Origin: JANRLJ01 sp034437895 | GTDB taxonomy: Bacteria > Chloroflexota > Anaerolineae > Aggregatilineales > Phototrophicaceae | Direction of reading: 5' to 3' | DNA length: 17,780 bases | Assembly (NCBI GenBank): GCA_034437895.1 | Contig: DAOTTO010000306.1 | Span: forward strand, 1 to 17,780 | Part shown: piece by piece, positions 1-6,791 of the stretch | Layout of the letters: the number at the start of each line of letters is the position of its first letter | Numbering within the stretch: position 1 is the first letter of the stretch | Notes under the pieces: model-generated | What the model saw: the letters and a program-made list of their open reading frames with translations, nothing else | What the model was told of the DNA's origin: nothing | The model's database searches: none | Translations under genes and position numbers: made by a program

Positions 1-372
1 GGCGTTGAATTGACATTTTTAAACGGAGCGACGGCAATCATTGTGACAGGTATGGTTGATGGGCAAGCCGTTGAGTCAGGTAATCTCGTTTGGTACGTCA
101 CTAGTTGGCAAGGACAAACCGCTTATGTTTACAGTGGATTAGCTCAGTTGAGTGCGCCAACAGCCGTTCAGCCAGCAGTAGTGCAACCACCAGCGGGACA
201 AAATCAATCGCCTGCTCCTGTAGTTGGGGGTACATGCCCTAGCTTATCAACTACTTGTGGCAGTGGATTGTTGACTTGTGAGCAAGCATACGCATGTTTG
301 GCAGCGGGCAACCGAACCCTAGATAATGATGGGGATGGTGTACCCTGTGAGAGTATTTGTCCTGGAGGTTGA
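1..372 (+). CDS. SH3b/excalibur domain protein, C-terminal part (5' end outside window)
   Basis: The reading frame is open from base 1, so the gene begins upstream of the window; the TTG at 10 is not a convincing start because it lies inside the first domain. The first ~50 residues (with LVWYVTSW and QTAYVYSGL) look like the second half of a bacterial SH3 domain. A Pro/Gln/Val-rich linker follows, then a Cys-rich C-terminal module with six cysteines and the calcium-binding loop DNDGDGVPCE, which is the hallmark of the excalibur domain. Excalibur and SH3b domains are typical of exported, envelope-associated proteins, so an extracellular role is inferred; the signal peptide would lie outside the window. 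No enzymatic domain is visible in this part. The 709-aa protein at 1360 also carries SH3b, so the two may share an envelope setting. Confidence 0.85.
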   Translation, partial: GVELTFLNGATAIIVTGMVDGQAVESGNLVWYVTSWQGQTAYVYSGLAQLSAPTAVQPAVVQPPAGQNQSPAPVVGGTCPSLSTTCGSGLLTCEQAYACLAAGNRTLDNDGDGVPCESICPGG

Positions 373-382
373 TTAAAACAAA

Positions 383-404
383 ATCCCGCCTTAAGAAGCG
401 GGAT
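383..404 (-). terminator. Rho-independent terminator downstream of tRNA-Pro
   Basis: A 7-bp perfect stem (383-389 with 398-404) encloses an 8-nt loop. Read on the minus strand, the stem is followed by a T-rich tail (TTTTGTTTT), which fits termination of the tRNA-Pro transcript about 80 nt past the tRNA. On the plus strand the tail is weak (agtttgttg), so it is only a poor terminator for the excalibur gene ending at 372. Confidence 0.6.
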
Positions 405-482
405 AGTTTGTTGGGCAAAAAATACGCCAGTTTTGTAGGTCTTTTGCTGCTTCAAAAATGGGTCATAGCGGTTTATTAGTAG

Positions 483-556
483 TCGGGGTAACGAGATTCG
501 AACTCATGACCTCTTGCACCCCATGCAAGCGCGCTACCAGGCTGCGCCATACCCCG
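483..556 (-). tRNA. tRNA-Pro (anticodon GGG)
   Basis: The minus strand folds into a full cloverleaf. The 7-bp acceptor stem begins C1-G72, typical of bacterial tRNA-Pro. There is a GCGC D stem, a CTTGC/GCAAG anticodon stem, a seven-base loop ATGGGGT placing GGG at 34-36 (genomic 520-522), a T arm with TTCGAAT, and discriminator A at 483. The 3' CCA is not encoded. A consensus promoter lies immediately upstream. Confidence 0.95.
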
Positions 557-568
557 AACTTGTTTTTA

Positions 569-597
569 AGTATAACGAACAAATTGACCCCTGACAA
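569..597 (-). promoter_or_regulatory. Sigma70-type promoter for tRNA-Pro
   Basis: On the minus strand, -35 TTGTCA (592-597) and -10 TATACT (569-574) are separated by exactly 17 bp. The predicted start is a few bases upstream of the tRNA 5' end at 556. The rest of the 557-798 gap is AT-rich and shows no convincing gene; the long minus-strand open frame there runs across the tRNA and is not credible. Confidence 0.75.
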
Positions 598-798
598 GCC
601 TTAAAGTCGTTTTGATTTACGCTGACACGAGCGTGGCCTAAACGTAGGGCAAGCGTCGTCCTGTAAAATCTGAATTCTTCTATGATAGAGCAAGAGTATA
701 AAAATCTATTTCTTTTTTGAGGTGATTTTGCCACAAAATGGAACTCTTTTAGTCTCGAATGAGTCTTGTTAGTGTAGCCGAGTGAATGGATATGACTC

Positions 799-1221
799 AT
801 GTTCAACGAAACAACATCCGCTTATGGATTTTCAACCGGGTTATTTGCTACCCGTAAAGTAAAGGGCGATTCGCTAATTGTGGGCGGGATCGCCGCTGAT
901 CAGTCCCGTTGGGTGCGGATTCTGTCTTATCGCGCCGCTCAGTTGCTTTGGTTTCAGCTTACACAGATGCTTTATCCCGAAAAAGAGATGGCGGTGACGA
1001 CAAGCATGACAACTGCGCCTATGCGTAATGCGGGTTTGCCGACCATTACCACGCATGTTACTGTCGAAGAACTGCTGAACGGTGGTTACGGGATTACGGG
1101 TTGGGTAGGCAGCAAGACGTGGCAGGCGGATTTAACGCAGGGCGAGACGGAACAGTTTTTGGTTGCATTGGATCACGCTTTGTATCCTTATGAACTCAAC
1201 AACAGGCAAATTCAACACTAG
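799..1221 (+). CDS. Hypothetical protein, 140 aa, unrecognised
   Basis: I do not recognise this family. The ATG at 799 is the first possible start, because an in-frame TGA lies immediately upstream (793-795). No good Shine-Dalgarno is visible, so the mRNA may be nearly leaderless or weakly translated. The product has no signal peptide, no long hydrophobic segment and no cysteine. It has an amphipathic stretch (RAAQLLWFQLTQMLYP, about residues 45-60) and an aromatic-rich C-terminal half (GGYGITGWVGSKTW, then ALYPYEL). Codon use is like that of the neighbouring genes, and a strong terminator-like hairpin follows, which supports a genuine monocistronic gene. Probably cytoplasmic; no function is proposed. 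Confidence 0.7.
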   Translation: MFNETTSAYGFSTGLFATRKVKGDSLIVGGIAADQSRWVRILSYRAAQLLWFQLTQMLYPEKEMAVTTSMTTAPMRNAGLPTITTHVTVEELLNGGYGITGWVGSKTWQADLTQGETEQFLVALDHALYPYELNNRQIQH

Positions 1222-1255
1222 TTCCTCTAATCCACCAAGTTTATAAAGCTGTCAT

Positions 1256-1285
1256 AAAGAGATAACGAAATCCGTTGTCTCTTTT
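1256..1285 (+). terminator. Rho-independent terminator after the 140-aa gene
   Basis: A 12-bp stem (1256-1267 with 1273-1284, one G-T pair) has a 5-nt loop. The 3' arm ends in CTCTTTT, giving a short U run. The 5' arm starts AAAGAGA, so reverse-strand termination is also conceivable. Confidence 0.65.
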
Positions 1286-1359
1286 GCTTTCTACGGCGGA
1301 AAATTTTACACTTCGTGCGAATGTTGGAATTGTGTTTGCATGTGTAGGAGTTAGGTTGT

Positions 1360-3489
1360 ATGACGATTGCGCCCATTTCTAAACCGGCCTCTTCAGGGGT
1401 AGGTAAAACCGCTCTAGCGGTGATTCAAAGCAGCATTGTGAATATTCGCAGTGGGCCGGGAACGCAGTACAACGATATTGGCGATATTTTGAACGGTACG
1501 CTGCTGGTTTATTACCCCGGTTCGCGTACCAGTACCGGCTGGATTTGGGTGGAGCAGAATGGCGCGGCTGGGTGGGTGGCGACCAATGTTATCGCGTTTC
1601 AGGATGTACCTGTCTATCAAGTCCAGAACAAGATTATTACGCCGTATGATGGTAAAAGCGCGGTCTGGCATTGGAAGGGACAAGGTATTTCAGAGCGTAC
1701 CATTGACGAATTGGCGATTAACCTGAAACGTAATGCACCTAATGTCAAACAAGTGTGGGTCAAAATTGGCGACGGCAATGCTTGGCAGGGGCAGTTTGAT
1801 AAAAGCACGATGGCGATTACCGGGACGCAGAGTATTGATAAGTGGGTGCAAACCCTTCAACGCTACGGGCTGGAATTTCATGCCTGGATCGTCTTAAAAG
1901 GCGCGGATATTGATGGCGAGGCGCGTTTGATTGGGCAGGCCTGCACCCGTCCGGGCGTGAAATCGCTGATTTTGGATATTGAGCCTTATGAGTATTATTG
2001 GCAGGGTGGTCGGGAGCAAATCCGTCCGTTGATGCTGCGTGTGCGGCGCTTGGTCGGCGGTGGATTTCATATCGGCATGAGTGTTGACCCGCGTGAAAAT
2101 CACTACGCTAGAATTTTCCCCGAAGAGTGGTTTCCTTTCGTCAACAGCATCCATCCGATGTGTTATTGGAAGTCTTTCCGGCGTTCAGTGGATGATGTAC
2201 TTGAAGAAACCTATCGTGTGTGGGGGAGTTATGGTCGGCCTATCATCCCGATTTTGCAGGGTGATGCACCGCTTGAAGAGCAGTTACAAGCCCATACGAT
2301 TGCGACGAGGCGCTACGGCGCAAAAGGACTGAGTTGGTGGCGTTATGGTGTGGTCGATCAATGGGGTGGGGCGAATACACCGATTGCGTCAAGTGGATTA
2401 ACGACACCGGTTGAGCAGACCCTACCCGGTGTTGTCTATGGCGCGGAACAGATTCTCAAACCGGGTGTAGCGGGATTTAAAAGCGGCACATATACAGGCG
2501 CTCAGGAGTTCCAGACGTTTGAAGGGACATGGGGCTGGCAAGTATCTTATAAATCCACCGAAACTCAGACAGCGAAAGTGTGGGCGGAATGGAAAGCGAA
2601 TTTGACCGAATCGGGCGTGTATCAAATTTCGGTTTTTGTGCCAGCGCGTCATGCGACTGCACGTCAAGCACGGTATAAAATTCACGGGGTGCGCGGTACG
2701 ACGAGCGAGGTGATTGTGGACATCAATCAGGCCGTCCACCGTAATGAATGGGTTCCGTTAGGGCTTTTTGATCTGGTGAAAGAGACACCCAACGCTGGAA
2801 AAGTGTTCCTCAATGATGTGACGGGTGAAACTGGCAAAGAGATCGCGTTTGATGCGATTCGCATCCGTCGTTTGATCGCTATTCCAGCACAATCAGCGCC
2901 TAAGCCGCAGCCATCTGTGACGACTACACCGGAAGTCGTCAACGGTATTTTTGTCGTGGATGGATTTGATGCGCCGATTGGTACAGCCGAACAAAGGCGC
3001 GGCAGCCGCGTTTGGCCTACAGGCTGGTTGGATGCAAGTCCTTATGGACGGCTCTATTTCGTGGGGACACCAAGAGAAGCCTATCACACGGGTTCAGACT
3101 TAAATTTTGGAGCGCCTTATGAAGATTTGGGAATGCCCGTTTATGCTGCCGCTAGTGGTGTGGTCACGTTTGCGGCAAAGCTGCCTGTTTGGGGGAATGT
3201 GATTATCCTGCGGCACGACCCACTCAAAATCCCAACCGGGCGCATTTTTTACACACGTTATGGGCATGTGCAAAATATGCGCGTTGGGGTGGGGCAGCGA
3301 GTGAAACGGGGGCAGCAGCTCGCTGAAATTGGCGATGCCTTTGGGACTTATGTGCCGCACCTGCATTTTGATGTCAGCCCGACCAGCCGTTTAGAGTCGC
3401 GGCCTGATGATTGGCCTGGCCGTGATTTTTCTGGTATTCGGCGCGATTATATCGATCCGTCTACGTTTATCCAAGAAAATCGGCCTTGA
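1360..3489 (+). CDS. Multidomain SH3b / glycosidase-like / golvesin-like / M23 metallopeptidase protein
   Basis: A 709-aa mosaic protein. Residues ~18-85 form an SH3b domain (VNIRSGPGTQYN, GWIWVEQNGAAGWV). Residues ~95-330 resemble a TIM-barrel glycosidase-like region (SLILDIEPYEYYW, GMSVDPREN, GLSWWRYG). Residues ~365-505 match the golvesin C-terminal/xanthan-lyase-associated fold (WVPLGLFDL, VFLND, AFDAIRIRR). After a Pro-rich linker, residues ~540-700 form an M23 (LytM-like) peptidase. By family knowledge its zinc ligands are H576, D580 and H669 (HTGSD, HLH) and its catalytic histidines H636 and H667. All are present, so an active peptidoglycan or cell-wall peptide hydrolase is expected. 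The start is fixed by AGGAG at 1346-1350 and an in-frame TAG just upstream (1345-1347). The resulting N-terminus (MTIAPISKPASSG) has no signal peptide, which is odd for this architecture. Confidence 0.9.
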   Translation: MTIAPISKPASSGVGKTALAVIQSSIVNIRSGPGTQYNDIGDILNGTLLVYYPGSRTSTGWIWVEQNGAAGWVATNVIAFQDVPVYQVQNKIITPYDGKSAVWHWKGQGISERTIDELAINLKRNAPNVKQVWVKIGDGNAWQGQFDKSTMAITGTQSIDKWVQTLQRYGLEFHAWIVLKGADIDGEARLIGQACTRPGVKSLILDIEPYEYYWQGGREQIRPLMLRVRRLVGGGFHIGMSVDPRENHYARIFPEEWFPFVNSIHPMCYWKSFRRSVDDVLEETYRVWGSYGRPIIPILQGDAPLEEQLQAHTIATRRYGAKGLSWWRYGVVDQWGGANTPIASSGLTTPVEQTLPGVVYGAEQILKPGVAGFKSGTYTGAQEFQTFEGTWGWQVSYKSTETQTAKVWAEWKANLTESGVYQISVFVPARHATARQARYKIHGVRGTTSEVIVDINQAVHRNEWVPLGLFDLVKETPNAGKVFLNDVTGETGKEIAFDAIRIRRLIAIPAQSAPKPQPSVTTTPEVVNGIFVVDGFDAPIGTAEQRRGSRVWPTGWLDASPYGRLYFVGTPREAYHTGSDLNFGAPYEDLGMPVYAAASGVVTFAAKLPVWGNVIILRHDPLKIPTGRIFYTRYGHVQNMRVGVGQRVKRGQQLAEIGDAFGTYVPHLHFDVSPTSRLESRPDDWPGRDFSGIRRDYIDPSTFIQENRP

Positions 3490-3496
3490 TAATCGT

Positions 3497-3548
3497 GTTT
3501 TGGTTGTGGGCGAAGCACGCTTCGCCCTTACAACACAGAAACCAAAAC
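3497..3548. repeat. Nested palindrome (REP-like / bidirectional terminator)
   Basis: Outer arms 3497-3505 (GTTTTGGTT) and 3540-3548 are exact inverse complements. Inside them, 3503-3507 (GTTGT) pairs with 3530-3534. At the centre, 3508-3516 (GGGCGAAGC) is complementary to 3519-3527 around a 2-base spacer. The element fills the gap between the convergent 709-aa gene and the sufT-like gene and can act as a terminator in both directions. The GGGCGAAGC/GCTTCGCCC core has the look of a dispersed repetitive palindrome, but that cannot be tested from one copy. Confidence 0.6.
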
Positions 3549-3857
3549 TTAGAATAAGCCCCAGTCGTCCGCCGCGCCGTCTTCCATCATGCTTGGATCC
3601 CACATTTCCAGACCCATCTCAATCGTCACAGGCACACTCAAAAATTCTTGTGAGGTGCGGCGTGTTTGCTCCAAGAGCTGCGGCGCATATGGGCAGAAAG
3701 GGGTAGTCATAATCATCGTTACATGGGCGCGGTCATCTTGAATATCGGTATTACGAATCAAGCCGAGTTCGATAATATTCATCCCGATTTCGGGGTCAAT
3801 CACGGCGCGAAGAGCTTCTAGTAGACCCGCTTCTTTACTCTGAATATCTGTTGTCAT
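3549..3857 (-). CDS. SufT/MIP18-like (DUF59) Fe-S cluster assembly factor
   Basis: A 102-aa protein of the MIP18/DUF59 (PaaD-SufT-like) family, whose members take part in Fe-S cluster maturation or delivery. The N-terminal helix is followed by the family signature DPEIGMNIIELGLI (residues ~21-34), then a beta segment with AHVTMIM and the conserved TTPFCP motif holding the reactive cysteine (C55). The length is normal for a stand-alone domain; the acidic C-terminal tail (SMMEDGAADDWGLF) is not conserved that I recall. It is transcribed away from the suf operon from its own promoter, and its position suggests a maturation or carrier role for SufBCD products. The start ATG lies about 12 nt after an AGAGG. 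The symbol is withheld because DUF59 proteins have several roles. Confidence 0.85.
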   Translation of the reverse strand: MTTDIQSKEAGLLEALRAVIDPEIGMNIIELGLIRNTDIQDDRAHVTMIMTTPFCPYAPQLLEQTRRTSQEFLSVPVTIEMGLEMWDPSMMEDGAADDWGLF

Positions 3858-3901
3858 TCAGGTTTTTTACCTCTTAATTATGTTCTCAACACCTCCTCAG
3901 G

Positions 3902-3930
3902 ATAGTAGCATATCCTAAAGGGGTAGTCAA
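3902..3930 (-). promoter_or_regulatory. Sigma70-type promoter for the sufT-like gene
   Basis: On the minus strand, -35 TTGACT (3925-3930) and -10 TACTAT (3902-3907) are separated by 17 bp. Transcription would start near 3895, giving a ~40-nt leader. That leader begins close to a GAGGAGGTG stretch that is not placed to serve the annotated ATG. Confidence 0.7.
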
Positions 3931-4047
3931 TTTTGATGATGAACGTCTTTAAAATACCTCGCTATATAAACGCACTTGGGTAAGATTTTGCCTTATCCAA
4001 CGTTCAAATTTTAGCAAGATGAATTTTTATAGTTTCTATCATCAATA

Positions 4048-4077
4048 TTGACAGGCTCAACCCCCGACTGATATACT
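4048..4077 (+). promoter_or_regulatory. Sigma70-type promoter for the suf operon
   Basis: -35 TTGACA (4048-4053, perfect) and -10 TATACT (4072-4077) are separated by 18 bp. The expected start is near 4084, leaving a leader of about 80 nt before sufC. The rest of the 3858-4162 gap holds the divergent promoter and the palindromes listed separately; no further gene is visible in it. Confidence 0.75.
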
Positions 4078-4108
4078 TGTGCGAATTGTGACCTATGGTT
4101 ACTCTTAA

Positions 4109-4130
4109 AAGTTAACTTGTGTTAATACAC
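4109..4130 (+). promoter_or_regulatory. Palindromic candidate operator in the suf leader
   Basis: A perfect 10-bp palindrome AAGTTAACTT (4109-4118) is directly followed by GTGT-TAAT-ACAC (4119-4130), whose 4-bp arms are inverted. Both lie about 25-45 bp downstream of the predicted start site, a position suited to a repressor site. No regulator is encoded in the window, so binding is inference. Confidence 0.35.
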
Positions 4131-4162
4131 TTGCGTTATACAATGAGGAGGAAATCCCCTAG

Positions 4163-4945
4163 ATGGGTGCAACACTTGAAATCCGCAATTTACATGTGAC
4201 TGTAGAAGGTAACGAGGCCGAGATTTTGCGGGGCGTGAACCTCACTATTCGTCAGGGCGAAGTTCATGCGCTTATGGGGCCGAATGGCTCTGGAAAAAGT
4301 ACTTTGGCAAATATCCTTCTTGGTAATCCAGCTTATGCAGTGACAGAAGGCGACATCCTATTGGATGGCGAAAGCATTCTGGAGATGGAACCGGATGAAC
4401 GCAGCCGCGCTGGTTTGTTTCTTGCCTTTCAATATCCAGTTGCTATTCCAGGCGTAACGCTGGCGAACTTTTTGCGCCATGCCATTAATGCCCGTCTGAA
4501 GGCGGTTAATCCTGAAACTAAAGGGGTCTCTATCCCTGACTTCCGTAAAATGATGCGGAATAAGATGGATTCGCTCAAGATGGATCACAGTTTTGCTGGA
4601 CGCTACCTCAACGAAGGTTTTAGTGGTGGTGAGAAAAAACGCGCTGAAGTGCTGCAAATGGCGGTGCTAGAGCCGAAAATCGCTATTTTGGATGAAACCG
4701 ATTCTGGCCTTGATATCGATGCGCTGCGGATTGTGGCAGAAGGCGTAAGTACGCTTACCGGGCCAAACCTCGGCGTACTCGTCATCACCCATTATCAACG
4801 CATCCTGAATTACATCCAACCACAGTATGTCCACATCATGTTTCACGGGCAGATTGTCGAAAGCGGCGGTGGCGAACTGGCACTGAGGCTGGAAGAATCC
4901 GGCTATGATTGGGTACGTGAAAAATATGGTGCGGTTGTAGAGTAA
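4163..4945 (+). CDS. sufC: SufC, Fe-S cluster assembly ABC ATPase
   Basis: SufC is the soluble ABC-type ATPase that binds SufB and SufD and drives conformational change during Fe-S cluster assembly in the cytoplasm. At 260 aa it is of normal length. Visible motifs are Walker A GPNGSGKST (39-47), the ABC signature SGGEK (154-158) and the Walker B/D-loop ILDETDSGLD (175-184), a SufC hallmark that distinguishes it from transporter ATPases. The H-loop histidine is H210 (VITHYQ). The start follows GAGGAGG at 4145-4151. It is the first gene of the suf operon; sufB begins 31 bp after its stop. No defects are seen. Confidence 0.97.
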   Translation: MGATLEIRNLHVTVEGNEAEILRGVNLTIRQGEVHALMGPNGSGKSTLANILLGNPAYAVTEGDILLDGESILEMEPDERSRAGLFLAFQYPVAIPGVTLANFLRHAINARLKAVNPETKGVSIPDFRKMMRNKMDSLKMDHSFAGRYLNEGFSGGEKKRAEVLQMAVLEPKIAILDETDSGLDIDALRIVAEGVSTLTGPNLGVLVITHYQRILNYIQPQYVHIMFHGQIVESGGGELALRLEESGYDWVREKYGAVVE

Positions 4946-4976
4946 ATCTGTCCAATTTAATGTAAGGGGATCAACA

Positions 4977-6425
4977 ATGATCAATTTTGTAGAGAGCGAT
5001 AAGCAGCTTACCGAACAAGAATCTGCCTTAACTGATGTGCGTGGTTCTTATGACGAAACATACGGTTTCCATGATGACGACGTAAAGTACAGCTTTAAGA
5101 GCGAAAAAGGCTTGAACGCTGAAATGGTGCGCCAGATCAGCCGTATGAAAAATGAGCCGGAATGGATGACGGAAATCCGTTTAAAGGCGTATGAAATTTT
5201 CCTCACGAAACCCACGCCAGATTGGGGCGGTGATCTCAGCGGGATTGATTACGACGACATCTATTATTACGTCCGCGCCACTGACAATACCGAGCGCGAT
5301 TGGGATGAAGTGCCGTCGGAAATTAAAGATACCTTTGATAAATTGGGTATCCCGGAAGCCGAGCAGAAGTATCTTCAGGGTGTGAGCGCACAATATGATT
5401 CTGAGTCGGTTTATCATAACCTGCGGGACGACCTCGCCAAAAAAGGCGTGATCTTCCTCGATATGGATTCCGCGCTGCGTGAATACCCCGAAATCGTGCG
5501 TCAGCATTTCGGCACTGTGATTCCTTCCAGCGATAACAAATTTGCTGCGCTGAATACAGCCGTTTGGTCGGGTGGTTCGTTCATTTATGTGCCGCCGGGT
5601 GTGCATATTGAAATGCCGCTGCAAGCATATTTCCGCATCAATACTCAGAATATGGGGCAGTTCGAGCGCACCCTGATTATCGTAGATAACGGTGCGTATG
5701 TACATTACGTAGAAGGCTGCACAGCGCCTACTTATAGCTCTAACAGCCTTCATAGCGCTGTTGTTGAGATTATTGTCAACGAGGGCGGACGCTGCCGTTA
5801 CACCACGATTCAGAACTGGTCAAACAATGTTTACAACCTTGTGACCAAACGAGCGATTGCTAATAAGAATGCAACAATGGAATGGGTAGATGGCAATTTA
5901 GGATCGAAGCTAACAATGAAGTATCCGGCGGTGGTATTAGCTGGTGAGGGCGCACATGGCGAAGTGCTTTCAATCGCTTTCGCAGGTCATGGACAGCATC
6001 AGGATGCAGGCGCAAAGATTACGCATCTCGCACCTAACACCACCAGTCGCATCATTAGCAAGTCGATCAGCCGGGATGGTGGACGTGCCAGTTATCGCGG
6101 TTTGCTCAAAATCGTGGAAGGCGCGGATAACGTCAAGAGTAATGTCGTCTGCGATGCGCTGCTGCTAGATGATCGCAGCCGGAGCGATACCTATCCTTCC
6201 ATCGAAGTTGATGCCAAAAATGTGACGATGGGGCATGAGGCTTCTGTCAGCAAAATCGGCGAAGATCAGCTTTTCTATTTGATGAGCCGCGGCATGAGCG
6301 AGGATGAAGCGAATGCGATGGTCGTTAACGGCTTTATTGAGCCGCTCGTCAAAGAGCTTCCGATGGAATATGCAATGGAACTTAACCGCCTGATTCAAAT
6401 TCAGCTTGAAGGATCAATTGGGTAA
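4977..6425 (+). CDS. sufB: SufB, Fe-S cluster scaffold subunit
   Basis: SufB is the scaffold subunit of SufBC2D that receives sulfur and assembles the nascent cluster. The 482-aa length is typical. The protein has the family-typical N-terminal helical part (RMKNEPEWM, residues ~44-52), the right-handed beta-helix core (VWSGGSFIYVPPGVHIEMPL) and the C-terminal core (HEASVSKIGEDQLFYLMSRG). Cysteines include those in EGCTAP and GGRCRY, and C392 in VVCDALLLDD. The DRSRSDTYP segment resembles Gram-positive-type SufB rather than the proteobacterial form. Whether C392 serves the ligand role assigned to E. coli SufB Cys405 needs an alignment. Start: AAGGGGA at 4964-4970, 6 nt before the ATG. Unusually, the gene is followed by a hairpin and a hicAB-like pair rather than by sufD. 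Confidence 0.97.
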   Translation: MINFVESDKQLTEQESALTDVRGSYDETYGFHDDDVKYSFKSEKGLNAEMVRQISRMKNEPEWMTEIRLKAYEIFLTKPTPDWGGDLSGIDYDDIYYYVRATDNTERDWDEVPSEIKDTFDKLGIPEAEQKYLQGVSAQYDSESVYHNLRDDLAKKGVIFLDMDSALREYPEIVRQHFGTVIPSSDNKFAALNTAVWSGGSFIYVPPGVHIEMPLQAYFRINTQNMGQFERTLIIVDNGAYVHYVEGCTAPTYSSNSLHSAVVEIIVNEGGRCRYTTIQNWSNNVYNLVTKRAIANKNATMEWVDGNLGSKLTMKYPAVVLAGEGAHGEVLSIAFAGHGQHQDAGAKITHLAPNTTSRIISKSISRDGGRASYRGLLKIVEGADNVKSNVVCDALLLDDRSRSDTYPSIEVDAKNVTMGHEASVSKIGEDQLFYLMSRGMSEDEANAMVVNGFIEPLVKELPMEYAMELNRLIQIQLEGSIG

Positions 6426-6433
6426 AGCTATCC

Positions 6434-6441
6434 GCTAAAAA
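6434..6441 (+). repeat. Left copy of 8-bp direct repeat bounding the hicAB cassette
   Basis: GCTAAAAA, just after the sufB stop, is repeated exactly at 7030-7037, directly after the hicB stop. It could be a footprint of insertion. The repeat is short and A-rich, so chance remains possible. Confidence 0.35.
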
Positions 6442-6452
6442 CCGATTGAGGG

Positions 6453-6484
6453 CAACAGGTGCGCCCTAAAGAGCGCACCTGTTG
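6453..6484 (+). other. Strong intra-operon hairpin between sufB and hicA
   Basis: A perfect 12-bp GC-containing stem (6453-6464 with 6473-6484) has an 8-nt loop (cctaaaga). There is no T-run afterwards (tataggaat), so it does not look like a simple rho-independent terminator. Possible roles are protection of the upstream sufCB message from 3' decay, or processing or attenuation ahead of hicAB. Confidence 0.7.
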
Positions 6485-6503
6485 TATAGGAATAATCCGG
6501 TTT

Positions 6504-6791
6504 ATGAGCAAACGTAAAAAGCGATTAGAAAAAATCAGACGGAGTCCAAAGAATGTTTCGTTGGATGAACTCCGTAAGGTGTTGGAAGATTGCGGATTCG
6601 TTTTAGATCGCGTTACGGGAAGTCACCATATTTTTATCGTTGAGATGGAGCAAAAAACATTGAGTTTTTCGCTGCCCTTTAAGCGACCTCCACTTAAAGA
6701 GATTTATGTCAAAGATTTACTTTCAATTATTGACAAGTACAATCTTGCTAAAGAAATAGAGCAGGAAAAAGAGGAGACGGATGATGAATAA
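6504..6791 (+). CDS. HicA-like mRNA interferase toxin
   Basis: A 95-aa protein of the HicA/YcfA-like family (dsRBD-fold mRNA interferases). A basic N-terminus (MSKRKKRLEKIRR) precedes the domain: LDELRKVLEDCGFVLDR, then the GSHHIF motif (residues 39-44) containing the family's catalytic histidine (H41 or H42), then LPFKRPPLKEIYVKDLLSII, which fits the second half. An acidic tail follows. The ATG at 6504 is chosen over a GTG at 6459 because the latter lies inside the hairpin and would add a non-homologous extension. Only a weak SD-like sequence (TAGGA, ~6487-6491) precedes it. The gene overlaps hicB by 8-11 nt, typical of toxin-antitoxin pairs, and base composition is more AT-rich than in the flanking suf genes. 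Its site within the suf operon is unusual. Confidence 0.85.
   Translation: MSKRKKRLEKIRRSPKNVSLDELRKVLEDCGFVLDRVTGSHHIFIVEMEQKTLSFSLPFKRPPLKEIYVKDLLSIIDKYNLAKEIEQEKEETDDE

Noticed and set aside
534..806. 90-aa minus-strand open frame
   Set aside because: It overlaps the tRNA-Pro gene and its promoter and has no ribosome site.
3407..3706. 99-aa plus-strand open frame
   Set aside because: It spans the end of the peptidase gene, the palindrome and the antisense of the sufT-like gene, so it is not credible.
3858..4162. Riboswitch or small gene in the suf upstream gap
   Set aside because: No known aptamer pattern or credible frame was seen; the content is explained by two promoters and palindromes.
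5181..5753. 190-aa open frame on the minus strand
   Set aside because: It lies wholly inside sufB, antisense, with a composition typical of a mirrored coding frame.
4977..6425. SufB as a degenerate or inactive paralogue because of non-proteobacterial residues after C392
   Set aside because: The DRSRSDTYP-type segment is what I recall from Gram-positive-type SufB, and all other conserved blocks are intact.
6459..6503. GTG start giving HicA a 15-residue N-terminal extension
   Set aside because: It lies within the 12-bp hairpin, has no ribosome site, and the added residues do not belong to the HicA fold; the ATG at 6504 is preferred.
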